Below are positions 34,130-43,406 of a DNA stretch of 64,000 bases, piece by piece. The position numbers and the translations under genes were made by a program. Position 1 is the stretch's first letter. Each line of letters opens with the position of its first letter. The notes beneath the pieces are model-generated. The model saw nothing but the letters and a program-made list of their open reading frames with translations. It ran no database searches and was not told the origin of the DNA. The stretch lies in contig CAWEPI010000004.1 of the NCBI GenBank assembly GCA_963810945.1, positions 1,407,576-1,471,575 on the forward strand. The letters are read 5' to 3'. The DNA comes from JAOUEA01 sp963810945. GTDB lineage: Bacteria > Actinomycetota > UBA4738 > HRBIN12.

Positions 34130-35608
34130 TCAGTACGCTCCCCGCCTCGAGACCAGGACGGGCATGGTCTTCGTCAGGATGTAGAGGTCGTAGGCGAGCG
34201 ACCAGTTCTCGATGTAGAACAGGTCCAGCCGGACGCAATCGTCGAACGAGAGGTCGCTCCTCCCGCTCACCTGCCACAGGCCACTGATCCCGGGGGGGAC
34301 CTCGAGGCGGTCGAACTGCCAGTCCTCGTATCGCGTGACCTCCTGCGGCAACGGGGGCCGCGGCCCGACGAGGCTCATCTCCCCGCTGATCACGTTGAAC
34401 AGCTGCGGCAGCTCGTCCAGGCTCCATCGGCGCAGGAACCGCCCCACGCGGGTCACGCGCGGATCGTCGGCCATCTTGAACATGAGGTCCTCGACGGCGA
34501 AGCGCTCTCGTAGATCCTCGACGAGGGCGTCGGAACCCACCAGCATCGTCCGGAACTTGAGCATCGTGAAGGGCCGGCCGCGTTGGCCGACGCGTGTCTG
34601 GCGATACAGGGCCGGGCCGCTGGAGGAGACCCGTACGGCAACGGCGATCACGGCCAGCACGGGCGAGAGCACCAGCACCGAGAGACCGGCAACGGCCACG
34701 TCGAAGATCCGCTTCACGAGCGCCTGGGTCCCCGTGAGGCGGACCGGACGCAGGGACAGCGCCGTCACGCCGCCCAGGGATTGGACGGCGACGCGGGATG
34801 AGAGGACCTCGGGGAGCGTGGCGGTGATGCGCACCTCCACGCTCTCCAGGCGCACGGCCTTCGCGACGTAGCCCATCTCCTGGGCCGAGAGCGCCGAGGA
34901 CGCCACGAACACGCACTCCGCCCCGACCTCGCGGATCACCTCGCGGAGCTGCGACACGGAACCGAGGACCGGGAAGTCGGGCCCGTCGTCGTTCGCGTCT
35001 CGCGTCTCGGTAGCCACCATGCCGATGGGTCGGAACCCGAACGAGGGCAGCTGCATCAACTCGACGAGGTGGCGGGCCTCCTGGTTCGTCCCCACGACGA
35101 CGGTCGGGAACGCCAGCGTCCCCTCACGGCGGAGGCGACCGATGCGCTTGTGCCACAGACGGCGCGAGCCAAGGGCCGCGACGATGCCGAACGCCCACGA
35201 CAATCCGAGCCAGCCCCTCGAGAAGTCCGTCTGGGACCAGAACGCCAGCGCCAGCACGCCGAACAGACCCAGGGACACCGCGAGGATGATGCGGCGGAAC
35301 TCCTCCGCCGGCGTGTAGCGGTACGCGTCGTAGAGGTGGAAGGCCTGATAGACGACGATCATCAGCAGCGGCGTCGCGATCAGGAGCCACACGAAGTAGG
35401 CCCGCGTCACGTGCAGGTTGAAGCGGACCCAGTAGGCGAGGAGCAGCGCGACCGCGATCGATAGGGCGTCGGTGAGCGCCACGATCCGGTAGAGGCGCCG
35501 GTAGGCGGCGCGTGTCGAGGGGGTGGGCGGAGGGACGACCGAGGTCGGGCGCCCCCCGCCGGAAGTCTGCTCCGGAGTCGGCGCAACGTCTCGATTACGA
35601 CCCTGCAT
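34130..35608 (-). CDS. Polyprenyl-phosphate hexose-1-phosphate transferase (WbaP/CpsE-like)
   Basis: 492 residues. Four N-terminal membrane helices, a CoA-binding-like Rossmann domain (TVVVGTNQEARHLVELM), one more helix, then the bacterial sugar-transferase domain: KRIFDVAVAGL, YRQTRVGQRGRPF, KFRTM, DELPQLFNVISGEMSLVGPRPP, PGISGLWQVSGRS. It starts repeat-unit assembly by moving sugar-1-phosphate onto undecaprenyl phosphate. I chose the ATG at 35608 because GAGAGGG precedes it. It probably feeds the polysaccharide locus at 48-62 kb. Confidence 0.92.
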   Translation of the reverse strand: MQGRNRDVAPTPEQTSGGGRPTSVVPPPTPSTRAAYRRLYRIVALTDALSIAVALLLAYWVRFNLHVTRAYFVWLLIATPLLMIVVYQAFHLYDAYRYTPAEEFRRIILAVSLGLFGVLALAFWSQTDFSRGWLGLSWAFGIVAALGSRRLWHKRIGRLRREGTLAFPTVVVGTNQEARHLVELMQLPSFGFRPIGMVATETRDANDDGPDFPVLGSVSQLREVIREVGAECVFVASSALSAQEMGYVAKAVRLESVEVRITATLPEVLSSRVAVQSLGGVTALSLRPVRLTGTQALVKRIFDVAVAGLSVLVLSPVLAVIAVAVRVSSSGPALYRQTRVGQRGRPFTMLKFRTMLVGSDALVEDLRERFAVEDLMFKMADDPRVTRVGRFLRRWSLDELPQLFNVISGEMSLVGPRPPLPQEVTRYEDWQFDRLEVPPGISGLWQVSGRSDLSFDDCVRLDLFYIENWSLAYDLYILTKTMPVLVSRRGAY

Positions 35609-35801
35609 GCGCGCCCTCTCGTCCATGAGCGAGCGGGAGGACGGGGTTCCGAGGGACCCCTCCCCGCTTCCGCATCGCGCATAGGACGATAACGGCTGAA
35701 CCTCGATCACGCCATCCGGGGTATCGCGGGTGGTTCCCGCCCGGCCGGTCCGGGCCACGCTCCGGGGAGGGGTCGCGCGGAGCCCGGATCGGCCGGGTCA
35801 G

Positions 35802-36746
35802 CTATTTGGTGACGATGCTGTGTGCGATCCGGATGGCACCGGGGCCGATGATGACCACGAACAGGGCCGGAAGCACGCAGAGCACCAGGGGGAACACGAT
35901 CTTGACCGGGGTCTGTTGGGCCTTGGCCTCGGCACGCTGCCGCCGCTTGATGCGCAGCTGCTGCGCCTGCGTCCTCAGGACGCTCGCGATCGAGACACCG
36001 AAGACGTCGGCCTGGATCATCGCCAATGCGAAGGCGTTGAGCTCTTCGACATCGGTGCGCTCGGCGAGGTGCCGGAACGCATCAGAGCGCGGGACGCCCA
36101 GCTGGATCTCCTGGAGCATCCGCGCGAACTCGGAGGAGAGCACGCCGGGCACGTTCTGCACCACCTGCGCGATGGCCGCGTTCAACGACAGCCCCGCCTC
36201 GACGCTGATCGTGAGCAGGTCGAGGGTGTCGGAGAGCGTCTTGAGGATCTCGCGCTGGCGCTCGTCGACACGGCGGTTGAGCACGGAGTCGGGAAGGATG
36301 AACCCCACGAAGGTCAGCAGCCCGAGGATCGCGACCGCGATGAAGGCGGAGGGGTGGAGCATCCCCACGACGACCAGGCCGCCGACGAAGGCACCGACCG
36401 CACCGATCACCTTGAACGCCAGTACGCGCTCCGCGTCCCATCCCGCCGGGCTCCCCGCCAGCAGCAGCTTGTTCGCGAGACGTTCGCGCGTATCGATGGG
36501 CGTGATCCGCCGCGCGAGCCGCCCGGCCCGTCCCACGATCGGCACCACCACGCGCCGACCGAAGCTCTCGCCCATCGCCTGCTGACGCAGGTCGACGGAC
36601 CGCTCCATAGGCGCGCCGGACACCTGGGACTCCAGGAGGCGGACGGCGCGCTTCTTCTCCGATTGCGCCTGTTCGATCGCGACCCCTGCGAGCAGGATCG
36701 CGAAGAAGACGCCGGCGACCGCGAGCAACAGCCAGATCTCAGACAT
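35802..36746 (-). CDS. tadC: Tad pilus inner-membrane protein TadC
   Basis: 314 residues of the GSPII_F/T2SSF family: N-terminal helix, cytoplasmic helical domain with LSDTLDLLTISVEAGLSLNAAIAQV and RMLQEIQLGVPRSDAFRHLAERTD, and two C-terminal helices. With TadB it forms the platform on which TadA acts. Last gene of the tad operon, overlapping tadB by 8 bp. Confidence 0.93.
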   Translation of the reverse strand: MSEIWLLLAVAGVFFAILLAGVAIEQAQSEKKRAVRLLESQVSGAPMERSVDLRQQAMGESFGRRVVVPIVGRAGRLARRITPIDTRERLANKLLLAGSPAGWDAERVLAFKVIGAVGAFVGGLVVVGMLHPSAFIAVAILGLLTFVGFILPDSVLNRRVDERQREILKTLSDTLDLLTISVEAGLSLNAAIAQVVQNVPGVLSSEFARMLQEIQLGVPRSDAFRHLAERTDVEELNAFALAMIQADVFGVSIASVLRTQAQQLRIKRRQRAEAKAQQTPVKIVFPLVLCVLPALFVVIIGPGAIRIAHSIVTK

Positions 36747-37749
36747 CGATGTCCACGATCTTTCTCATCCAGGCGACCCCGACACCGAGCAGGACGATCG
36801 CGCCCACGAGCATGATGATCCCCATGCGCGTGGTGACGAGCAGTCCGACGTAGTCGGGGTTCGCGATGAACAGGTACGTAGCGATCCCGATGGGGAGCAG
36901 AGCCAGGACCCAGGCCGAGAGCCGGCCCTCCGACGTCAGGACCCGCACCTGGCGGCGCATCATCGCACGCTCGCGCAGGGTGTCGGCGACGTTGTCCAGG
37001 ATCTCGGCGAGGTTACCGCCGACCTCCCGCTGGATGTTGACGGCGAGGACCGCCCAGCGGAAGTCGTCGCTGCCCACGCGCTCGGCGAGGGCCTCGAGCG
37101 CCTCTTCCGTCGGCCGACCGAGGCGGATCTCGGCCACCACGCGCTGGAACTCCGTGGCGGCCGGCTGCGGGATCTCCTTGGCGACCGTGTCGAGGGACTG
37201 CATGAAGCTGTGTCCCGCTCGGAGCGAGCTGGCCATGATGGTCAGCACGTCCGGCAGCTGCTCACGCAGGCGCTCGGCACGCTTCTTCATCGCCACGCGC
37301 AACGCCATCCACGGTCCCATCGAGGCGAAGGCCCCGATGGCGGCCGCGATCAGCAGGTTGCGCATGATGGCGGCCCCGAGGAGCAGTCCCACCAAGGCCG
37401 CGACGACCGAGAGCACGACGAACTCGCCCGAACGGATGCTGACGCCCGCCGCCTCGAGTTCGGCGTCGACACGGCTGCTGAAGCCGCGCGAATCGGCGAA
37501 GCGCCTGCCGAATCCGGAGACACGCTTCGGGATCCACCCGGTCCCCTCGCGGTCGTCAGACGACTTGGACTTCACCGACCCGGGGCGGATGATCGAGGTC
37601 ATCCGCGCCTCCCTCTCGCGATCGCTGCGCGCCCGGATGGCGGTGCCGAACAGCAGCCACCCCAGGACGAACGTGGCGGCGGCGACGAGACCGACCACGA
37701 TCATCTGGCCCACGAGGGAACCTGCGAGATTCGCTGCGACGAGTTGCAT
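36739..37749 (-). CDS. tadB: Tad pilus inner-membrane protein TadB
   Basis: 336 residues, T2SSF fold: two N-terminal helices, LPDVLTIMASSLRAGHSFMQSLDTVAKEIP and IRLGRPTEEALEALAERVGSDDF, then two C-terminal helices. The ATG at 37749 overlaps the tadA stop by one base (TGATG), which fixes the start. Confidence 0.94.
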   Translation of the reverse strand: MQLVAANLAGSLVGQMIVVGLVAAATFVLGWLLFGTAIRARSDREREARMTSIIRPGSVKSKSSDDREGTGWIPKRVSGFGRRFADSRGFSSRVDAELEAAGVSIRSGEFVVLSVVAALVGLLLGAAIMRNLLIAAAIGAFASMGPWMALRVAMKKRAERLREQLPDVLTIMASSLRAGHSFMQSLDTVAKEIPQPAATEFQRVVAEIRLGRPTEEALEALAERVGSDDFRWAVLAVNIQREVGGNLAEILDNVADTLRERAMMRRQVRVLTSEGRLSAWVLALLPIGIATYLFIANPDYVGLLVTTRMGIIMLVGAIVLLGVGVAWMRKIVDIDV

Positions 37750-39068
37750 CAGCGGCCGCCCCTCGGCTCGAGCGCGAATGTCTCGGCGTCCAGGTACACC
37801 CCGCGCTCCGCGAGCTTGTCGGCGAACTTCGGCCGCAGGCCGGTCGACTTCAGACGGCCCTTGAACTTCCCGTCCTCGTCCATCCCCGCGGAGTAGTCGA
37901 AGACGAAGAGATCCTGCAGCGTGATCACGTCGGTTTCCATGCCCGCGACCTCGGTCACGTGCGTGATGCGGCGCGACCCGTCCTTCAGGCGCTGCTGGTG
38001 CACGATGAGTTGGATCGCCGAAGCGATCTGCTCGCGCACCGACCGCGGCGACAGGTCCATCCCGGCCATCAGCGTGATGGTCTCCAGCCGCGAGAGCGAG
38101 TCCCGCGGCGAGTTGGAGTGGATCGTGCTGATCGAGCCGTCGTGGCCCGTGTTCATGGCCTGGAGCATGTCGAGGGCCTCCGGGCCACGACACTCGCCGA
38201 CCACGATGCGGTCGGGCCGCATGCGCAGGGAGTTGCGCACGAGGTCGCGGATCGTCACGGCGCCCTTGCCCTCGATGTTCGGCGGACGCGACTCGAGGCG
38301 CACGACGTGCGGCTGCTGCAGCTTGAGCTCCGCCGCGTCCTCGATCGTGATGATGCGCTCGTCGTCGGGGATGAACGAGGAGAGCACGTTCAGGGTGGTC
38401 GTCTTGCCTGCGCCCGTTCCACCGGACACCATGATGTTGATCCGCCCGCGCACGCACGCGTCGAGGAAGTGCGAGGTGGCCGAGCTCATCGTCCCGAACT
38501 CCACCAGGTCATCTGCCTGGTACGGGTCGGCGGCGAACTTCCGGATCGTGAGTGCCGGCCCGTCCAGCGCGAGCGGCGGGATCACCGCGTTCACGCGGGA
38601 ACCGTCGGGGAGGCGCGCGTCCACGTAGGGCGACGCCTCGTCCACCCGGCGCCCGACCTTCCCCACGATCTTGTCGATCGTGCGGCGCAGCTGCGACTCG
38701 TCGTGGAACTTCGTGCCGGTCCAGTACAGCTTGCCGGCGCGCTCTACGTAGATCGTGTCCCACTTGTTCACCATGATCTCGGTGACTTCCGGGTCACGCA
38801 CGTAGGGCTCGAGCGGCCCGAGGCCGAGGACGCCGTCGCCGATCTGCCGGACGATCAGCAGCTTCTCCTGAGCGGAGAGCGGACCCTCCTCCTCGTCGAG
38901 CAGCTCACGGAGGCGCTGGTGCACCAGCCCTTCGAGCTCGTTGTCGGAGAGCGTCGAGTCGTACAGGCGCGGGCCGAGGACCTCGACGAGCCGCTCCTGG
39001 ACCTTCACCCGAACCTCCGAGATCCGGTCCTTCTGTTGGGACTTGGCCAGCCTATCTGCGAGAGACAT
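37749..39068 (-). CDS. tadA: Tad pilus assembly/retraction ATPase TadA (CpaF)
   Basis: 439 residues, secretion ATPase of the VirB11/GspE family. Walker A GGTGAGKT at 216-223, Asp box in IITIEDAAELKLQQP, Walker B around RPDRIVVGECRG, His box GHDGSISTIHSNSPRD. It powers extension, and in Tad systems also retraction, of the Flp pilus. Confidence 0.96.
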   Translation of the reverse strand: MSLADRLAKSQQKDRISEVRVKVQERLVEVLGPRLYDSTLSDNELEGLVHQRLRELLDEEEGPLSAQEKLLIVRQIGDGVLGLGPLEPYVRDPEVTEIMVNKWDTIYVERAGKLYWTGTKFHDESQLRRTIDKIVGKVGRRVDEASPYVDARLPDGSRVNAVIPPLALDGPALTIRKFAADPYQADDLVEFGTMSSATSHFLDACVRGRINIMVSGGTGAGKTTTLNVLSSFIPDDERIITIEDAAELKLQQPHVVRLESRPPNIEGKGAVTIRDLVRNSLRMRPDRIVVGECRGPEALDMLQAMNTGHDGSISTIHSNSPRDSLSRLETITLMAGMDLSPRSVREQIASAIQLIVHQQRLKDGSRRITHVTEVAGMETDVITLQDLFVFDYSAGMDEDGKFKGRLKSTGLRPKFADKLAERGVYLDAETFALEPRGGR

Positions 39069-39083
39069 CGGGACTACCCTCCT

Positions 39084-40304
39084 CTAACTCCTCGAGAACA
39101 GCTTCTTCTTCTTCTTCGAAGCGGCCGCGTCGACCGCCTCCGATTTCTGGATCTCGAGCTGGCCGGTAACCTTGGCCGCCAGCTGCCGGACCGCGGTCGC
39201 CACTTCGGAGCCGGGCTCGTCGAGCACGACGGGCCGGCCCTTGTTCAGCGACGTCGGTACCAGCCGGCTCGACGGCACCATCGCATCGACCTGGATCTTG
39301 AGGACCCGCTCGACGTCGGTGGAATCGAGTCCGACCTTGCTGTCCGCCCGGTTCAGGACCACGCGGAACCGCTCCCGGGGGAGCCCGATCGTGAGCAGGG
39401 TGTCGAGCGCCTTGGAGAGGTGCTTCACACCGACGACGTCGAGGCTCGTCACGAGGCAGATCGTGTCGGAGAGGTCGAAGCACACGAGCGCCGAGTCCGA
39501 GTAGTCGACGGAGGCGTCGACGACCACCCAGGGGAAGTCGTTGCGCAGCCCCCGGAGGAACTTGCCGATCAGCTCGCCCGCCGGCACCTCGGCTGCCGGA
39601 TCCGGTGGCGATCCGTACGCCCACACACGATCGCCCATCTGCACACCGATGTCGCGGATCTGGTCGTGAGGTGCGCCCTCACCCAGCTCCATCAGCTCGG
39701 GGATCGAGGTCTTCGGCTCCGTGCCGAAGTACGTGAAGACGTCGCCCATGTCGAAGTCCAGGTCCACGACCGCGGTGTCCTGACCGGTGACCTCGGCGAT
39801 CGCGGCCGCGAGGTTCGTGGTGAGGAACGTCTTGCCCGCGCCTCCCTTGGAGGAGAACACGGAGATGATCCGTCCGCGCTGTGGCTGATGCCCGCTCTGC
39901 GTGACGACGGTGGCCGAGCGCAGGTTCGAGGCCCAGACGATGGCGCGCTCCACGGCGTCGCGGAGCTCCTCGGTCCCCTGCGTCATGTCGACGACGTCGC
40001 GGATGCCCGCGCGCATCGCGGCGGGCAGGAGGCCGTTCCACGTATGATCGCGCACCAGCACGATCGCGGTGCCCGGCGCCTGCCGGCCGACGAACTCGGC
40101 GAGGCCGAGCGCGTCGGGCTCCTTGACCTCGGGAGAGAGCACGAGGACGTCGATCGGGTTGAACGCGTGGATCAGGAGCTCTTCGGCCGCGGTCGCGGAC
40201 TGCACCCAGCCCACTTCCTCCGACTCGACCTCGAGGGACCGGGCCAGCTGCTGACGGAAGGACTGCGGTGTTCCGACGGCGACAACGCTCGCGTCGCTGC
40301 TCAT
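39084..40304 (-). CDS. tadZ: Tad pilus localisation ATPase TadZ/CpaE
   Basis: 406 residues: an N-terminal atypical receiver domain (about 1-125), then a MinD/ParA-like ATPase with deviant Walker A FSSKGGAGKTFL, DLDFDMGDVFTYFG and a switch near VVVDASVDYS, ending in a Lys-rich tail KKKKKLFSRS. It recruits the pilus machinery to its place in the cell. 15 bp upstream of tadA in the same operon. Confidence 0.93.
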   Translation of the reverse strand: MSSDASVVAVGTPQSFRQQLARSLEVESEEVGWVQSATAAEELLIHAFNPIDVLVLSPEVKEPDALGLAEFVGRQAPGTAIVLVRDHTWNGLLPAAMRAGIRDVVDMTQGTEELRDAVERAIVWASNLRSATVVTQSGHQPQRGRIISVFSSKGGAGKTFLTTNLAAAIAEVTGQDTAVVDLDFDMGDVFTYFGTEPKTSIPELMELGEGAPHDQIRDIGVQMGDRVWAYGSPPDPAAEVPAGELIGKFLRGLRNDFPWVVVDASVDYSDSALVCFDLSDTICLVTSLDVVGVKHLSKALDTLLTIGLPRERFRVVLNRADSKVGLDSTDVERVLKIQVDAMVPSSRLVPTSLNKGRPVVLDEPGSEVATAVRQLAAKVTGQLEIQKSEAVDAAASKKKKKLFSRS

Positions 40305-40590
40305 GATGCCTTCACCTCGTAGGTCTCCAGACCGTGTGACCTCATCTGCTCTTCTCCTTCCGGGCGCTAACGCCCGAAGTTCCTCTCCGACGCCCGGCCC
40401 CGTTGCGGTGCGGTCTCGATGGAGATCGGAGCGGGCGCACGCTCACCCCGACGTATCGGCGAGGAGGACGTGCGGTTGAGCCGTGCCGGGCTCGACGGCC
40501 GGTCCTCTGGCTCATGCGCGCTCCGGTGGATGCGGAGCATCGGGTCGATCTTCATGCTGGACTCCCACTCGTCCGACGGGTCCGATGGGT

Positions 40591-40646
40591 TCGCCGGTCC
40601 CTCGCTCCCTCGGGGATCCCGACCCGGGAGAGCGAGCGACCGGCGA
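40591..40646 (-). terminator. Large hairpin between flp pilin and tadZ
   Basis: The outer 9-bp stem TCGCCGGTC/GACCGGCGA encloses an inner CTCGCTC...GAGCGAG stem with small bulges, 22 bp past the pilin stop codon. It lies in the 363-bp stretch 40305-40667 between tadZ and flp, in which I see no well-supported gene; a 62-codon frame at 40367-40555 has weak coding character. The hairpin likely stabilises or terminates the pilin mRNA, making pilin more abundant than the machinery. Confidence 0.6.
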
Positions 40647-40667
40647 GGTCGCTCTGGAGCTGTGGTG

Positions 40668-40871
40668 TTAGGCGCCCTGAACCGCGCTGCCCACCGTGTC
40701 GAACTTGGAGCTCGCCGACGTACCGATGAAGGTCACGGCAGCGATGATCACCACGGCGATGAGCGCCACCATCAGCGCGTACTCAACGGCGGTCGCGCCG
40801 TTCTCGTCCGTGGCACGGGTCTTCAGGTCGTTCCACCAAGTGGTGACGCCTGTGTAAGCACGAAGGAACAT
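40668..40871 (-). CDS. flp: Flp/Fap-type pilin
   Basis: 67 residues. Short basic leader, then the class IVb prepilin core GATAVEYALMVALIAVVIIAAV, with conserved Glu at position 5 of the mature protein after cleavage before Ala or Thr in NGATAVEY. AAGGAGGG sits 5 nt before the ATG at 40871, a very strong ribosome site for an abundant product. No TadV-type prepilin peptidase gene is in the window. Confidence 0.92.
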   Translation of the reverse strand: MFLRAYTGVTTWWNDLKTRATDENGATAVEYALMVALIAVVIIAAVTFIGTSASSKFDTVGSAVQGA

Positions 40872-41001
40872 GTCCACCCTCCTTCTCCGAGGATCCCGTC
40901 CTTGCGTGAGCCCCCTTTGGCTCCCGCAGCGGTCCTTCTTTCCGCTTGTCGACACGTTAGGGGTGGGCACTTGAGCAGGGAATTCCATGTTTCCCTGAGG
41001 G

Positions 41002-41025
41002 TGCGTACGTATCGATACGTACGCA
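41002..41025. promoter_or_regulatory. Perfect 24-bp palindrome in the flp/membrane-protein intergenic region
   Basis: The half-site TGCGTACGTATC is followed directly by its exact reverse complement GATACGTACGCA. It lies 131 bp upstream of flp and 58 bp upstream of the divergent membrane-protein gene, an ideal place for a dimeric regulator. No T-run follows, so it is unlikely to be a terminator. Confidence 0.55.
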
Positions 41026-41082
41026 GCGACCGGTATCCCGGTCGCCTCCAGTCACGCCGAGCGCGGCCCGATACCCGTCGTG

Positions 41083-42576
41083 ATGAAGCTCGACGAGCAC
41101 GCCGGCATCAGCGAGGAAGCGACGCCCGCACCCCGGACGGGTCGCGGCATGACCCTCGACGTCGTCTGGGCCTCGCTCGTCGTCCTGCTTCCCGCGCTCG
41201 TGATCATGCTGTCGTCGATGGGGACCGTCGATCTCGCGTACCACCTGCGCGCGGGGTCCGAGATCCTCGCGACGCACGCGCTCCCACGCGTCGACACGTT
41301 CACCTTCACGGCGGGAGGAACCGGATGGGTGGACCAGCAGTGGGGGGCCCAGGTCGCGATGGCGTTCGCGAACGCCCACGGCGGGTTCGCGTCTCTCCTC
41401 CTGTTGCGGGCGATCCTCGTGTCCGGGACGGCATGGCTCGTCTACCGCGCATGCCGGGCACGGGGAGCACGGCCGCCGGCGGCCACGCTGCTCACGCTCG
41501 CCGGCGTGGCCGTGATGTTCCAGACGAACGCGATGCGTCCCCAGCTGATCGCCCTGCCCCTGTTCGCGGCGACCCTGTTGATCCTCACCGAACGTCGCCG
41601 GCACCCCGCGTGGTTGTGGGCGATCCCCGCGATCACGGTCGTGTGGGTCAACCTGCACGGCAGCTTCGTGCTGGCGCCCGCCCTGATCGGCCTCGCCCTG
41701 ATCGAAGACCTGAGGCGGCGCGATCGCCGAGGGGCGCGGGCACTGGCCGTGGTAGGCGTCGCGACCCTCGCGGCGACCGCGATCGATCCGTTCGGGATCG
41801 GCGTGTGGCGCTACGCGATCGCGCTCGGCACCGACCCGGAGATCAGGACCAACGTCACCGAGTGGGCGCCGATCTCCTTCGGGACCTTCACGGGTGTCGC
41901 GTTCTTCGCGTCGGTGGCCGTCGTCGCCGCCGTGCTGGGACGAAGGGGCCGAAGCGCTTCGTGGCCCGACCTGCTGTGGCTGGGGGCCTTCTTCGTGCTC
42001 GCCTTGCCCGCCCTCCGCAACGTGGTCTGGTGGGCGATGGTGGCCCCGGTCGTCGTCGCCGGCCTGCTGCCGATCCGCGACGCACGGCGAGCGACGGGAC
42101 CCCCGCGGGGGACGTCCGGCTCCGAGCGCGGCGGCTCCCGCCTCCTGAACGTCGCCGTGGTGGCGGCGCTCGTGGTTGCCTGTGCGATCGTGCTCCCCTA
42201 CCGCCGACCGGGCGCGCCCGCCTCGCTGGTGCACGACGCGCCGGACGCCCTCGTCGCCGCCGTCGGCCGGGACGTTCCCGCCGGGAGCCGCGTCATGGTG
42301 GCGCAACCCTGGGGATCGTGGTTCGAGTACGCCCTGCCCTCCGACACGGTGTTCGTGGACTCCCGCATCGAGCTCTTCCCCAGCTCGGTGTGGGAGGAGT
42401 ACGTCGCCGTGCGTGCCGGTCGGGTCGGATGGCAGGACACCCTCGATCGCTATGGGGTGGACGCGATCGCCTTCGATCCGACCGACTGGCCGCTTGCCGA
42501 CGCGATCGCACGGGATGCCGGGTGGCGCGAGGCATATCGGGGCGCGGACGGCGTCGTGTACGTGCGTGCGCGCTGA
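41083..42576 (+). CDS. Multi-pass membrane protein, GT-C glycosyltransferase-like
   Basis: 497 residues with about ten membrane helices and a C-terminal soluble part. The first loop DLAYHLRAGSEILATHALPR followed by DTFTFTAGGTGWVDQQWGAQ has the acidic residues after helix 1 expected for GT-C enzymes that use polyprenyl-linked sugars. The C-terminal segment (VMVAQPWGSWFEYALPSD, DSRIELFP) is typical of this actinobacterial family of unknown function. GTG 41080 immediately precedes the ATG. Confidence 0.7.
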   Translation: MKLDEHAGISEEATPAPRTGRGMTLDVVWASLVVLLPALVIMLSSMGTVDLAYHLRAGSEILATHALPRVDTFTFTAGGTGWVDQQWGAQVAMAFANAHGGFASLLLLRAILVSGTAWLVYRACRARGARPPAATLLTLAGVAVMFQTNAMRPQLIALPLFAATLLILTERRRHPAWLWAIPAITVVWVNLHGSFVLAPALIGLALIEDLRRRDRRGARALAVVGVATLAATAIDPFGIGVWRYAIALGTDPEIRTNVTEWAPISFGTFTGVAFFASVAVVAAVLGRRGRSASWPDLLWLGAFFVLALPALRNVVWWAMVAPVVVAGLLPIRDARRATGPPRGTSGSERGGSRLLNVAVVAALVVACAIVLPYRRPGAPASLVHDAPDALVAAVGRDVPAGSRVMVAQPWGSWFEYALPSDTVFVDSRIELFPSSVWEEYVAVRAGRVGWQDTLDRYGVDAIAFDPTDWPLADAIARDAGWREAYRGADGVVYVRAR

Positions 42577-42588
42577 GCGCGCGACCGG

Positions 42589-43293
42589 CTATTCGACGAT
42601 CTGCCCGACGGTGACGAGCCCCGAGCGCGCGGCGAGTCGGATCGCGGCGAGTCTCGTGCCCACCCCGAGCTTCCCGTAGATCCTCGCGAGATGGGTGGTC
42701 ACCGTCCGCTCCCGCACGCCGAGCCGCATCGCGATCTCGCGGGCGGTGAGCCCTTCCGCGGCGACGCTCAGGACCTCGCGCTCGCGCTCGGTGAGCTTCA
42801 CGTCCAGTTCGCGACGCCGCTCGAGCCCCTCGGCGATCATCCCGACGGCCTGCTGCGCGGGGCCCGCCAGGACCATCTCTCGATCCGCGGCCTTGCGGAG
42901 CGACTGGAGGAACTGCACCGGGTCGATGTTCTTGTCCACGAAGCCGTCGGCTCCCACGAACAACGCTCGGGACACCATCGAGGCATCGGCGTTCGCGCCG
43001 CACCCGAGCACCGCATGCGACGGGAAGCGCTCGCGGAGCGTCCGGATCAGCCAGAACCCGTCGTGCTCCCCGGTCAGACCGAGGCCCACGAGCACCACGA
43101 CGCGCGAGCGACGCACGCGCTGGACGGCCTCCAGTCCCTGGTCGGCGGTGCCCGCCTCGGCGAGCACCTCCATGTCGGGCCGGTCATCGATCAGCATCGT
43201 CAGGCCGGCGCGGACGACGGGGAGCGGATCGACCAGGATCACGCCCAGCCGGCGCCGAGGGGCGGGCTGTGCATCGTCGGTTCGTCGTGCCAC
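42589..43293 (-). CDS. LuxR-family regulator with degenerate receiver domain (1 of 3)
   Basis: 234 residues. A C-terminal LuxR helix-turn-helix (LTEREREVLSVAAEGLTAREIAMRLGVRERTVTTHLARIYGKLGV) follows a receiver-like domain. The phospho-acceptor position reads VVVLVGLGL with no Asp, and the acidic pocket is only VDP. It probably works without phosphorylation. It is the last of three same-strand regulators; its 3' end is 12 bp from the convergent membrane-protein gene. Confidence 0.85.
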   Translation of the reverse strand: MARRTDDAQPAPRRRLGVILVDPLPVVRAGLTMLIDDRPDMEVLAEAGTADQGLEAVQRVRRSRVVVLVGLGLTGEHDGFWLIRTLRERFPSHAVLGCGANADASMVSRALFVGADGFVDKNIDPVQFLQSLRKAADREMVLAGPAQQAVGMIAEGLERRRELDVKLTEREREVLSVAAEGLTAREIAMRLGVRERTVTTHLARIYGKLGVGTRLAAIRLAARSGLVTVGQIVE

Positions 43294-43406
43294 TCGATCC
43301 TCCGTCGCCGAGAGCGTGTGGGGAGCGCCGGCCGGGTCGGACGCCGACGCCCCGATGAGCTATCGGCACGCAACGCGACGGAACTGAGGAGGGGGAGGTG
43401 CAGCGG

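Noticed and set aside
40367..40555. 62-codon gene between tadZ and flp
   Set aside because: Weak third-position GC bias, Ser/Arg/Pro-rich sequence without motif, and no ribosome site. Left as unassigned spacer.
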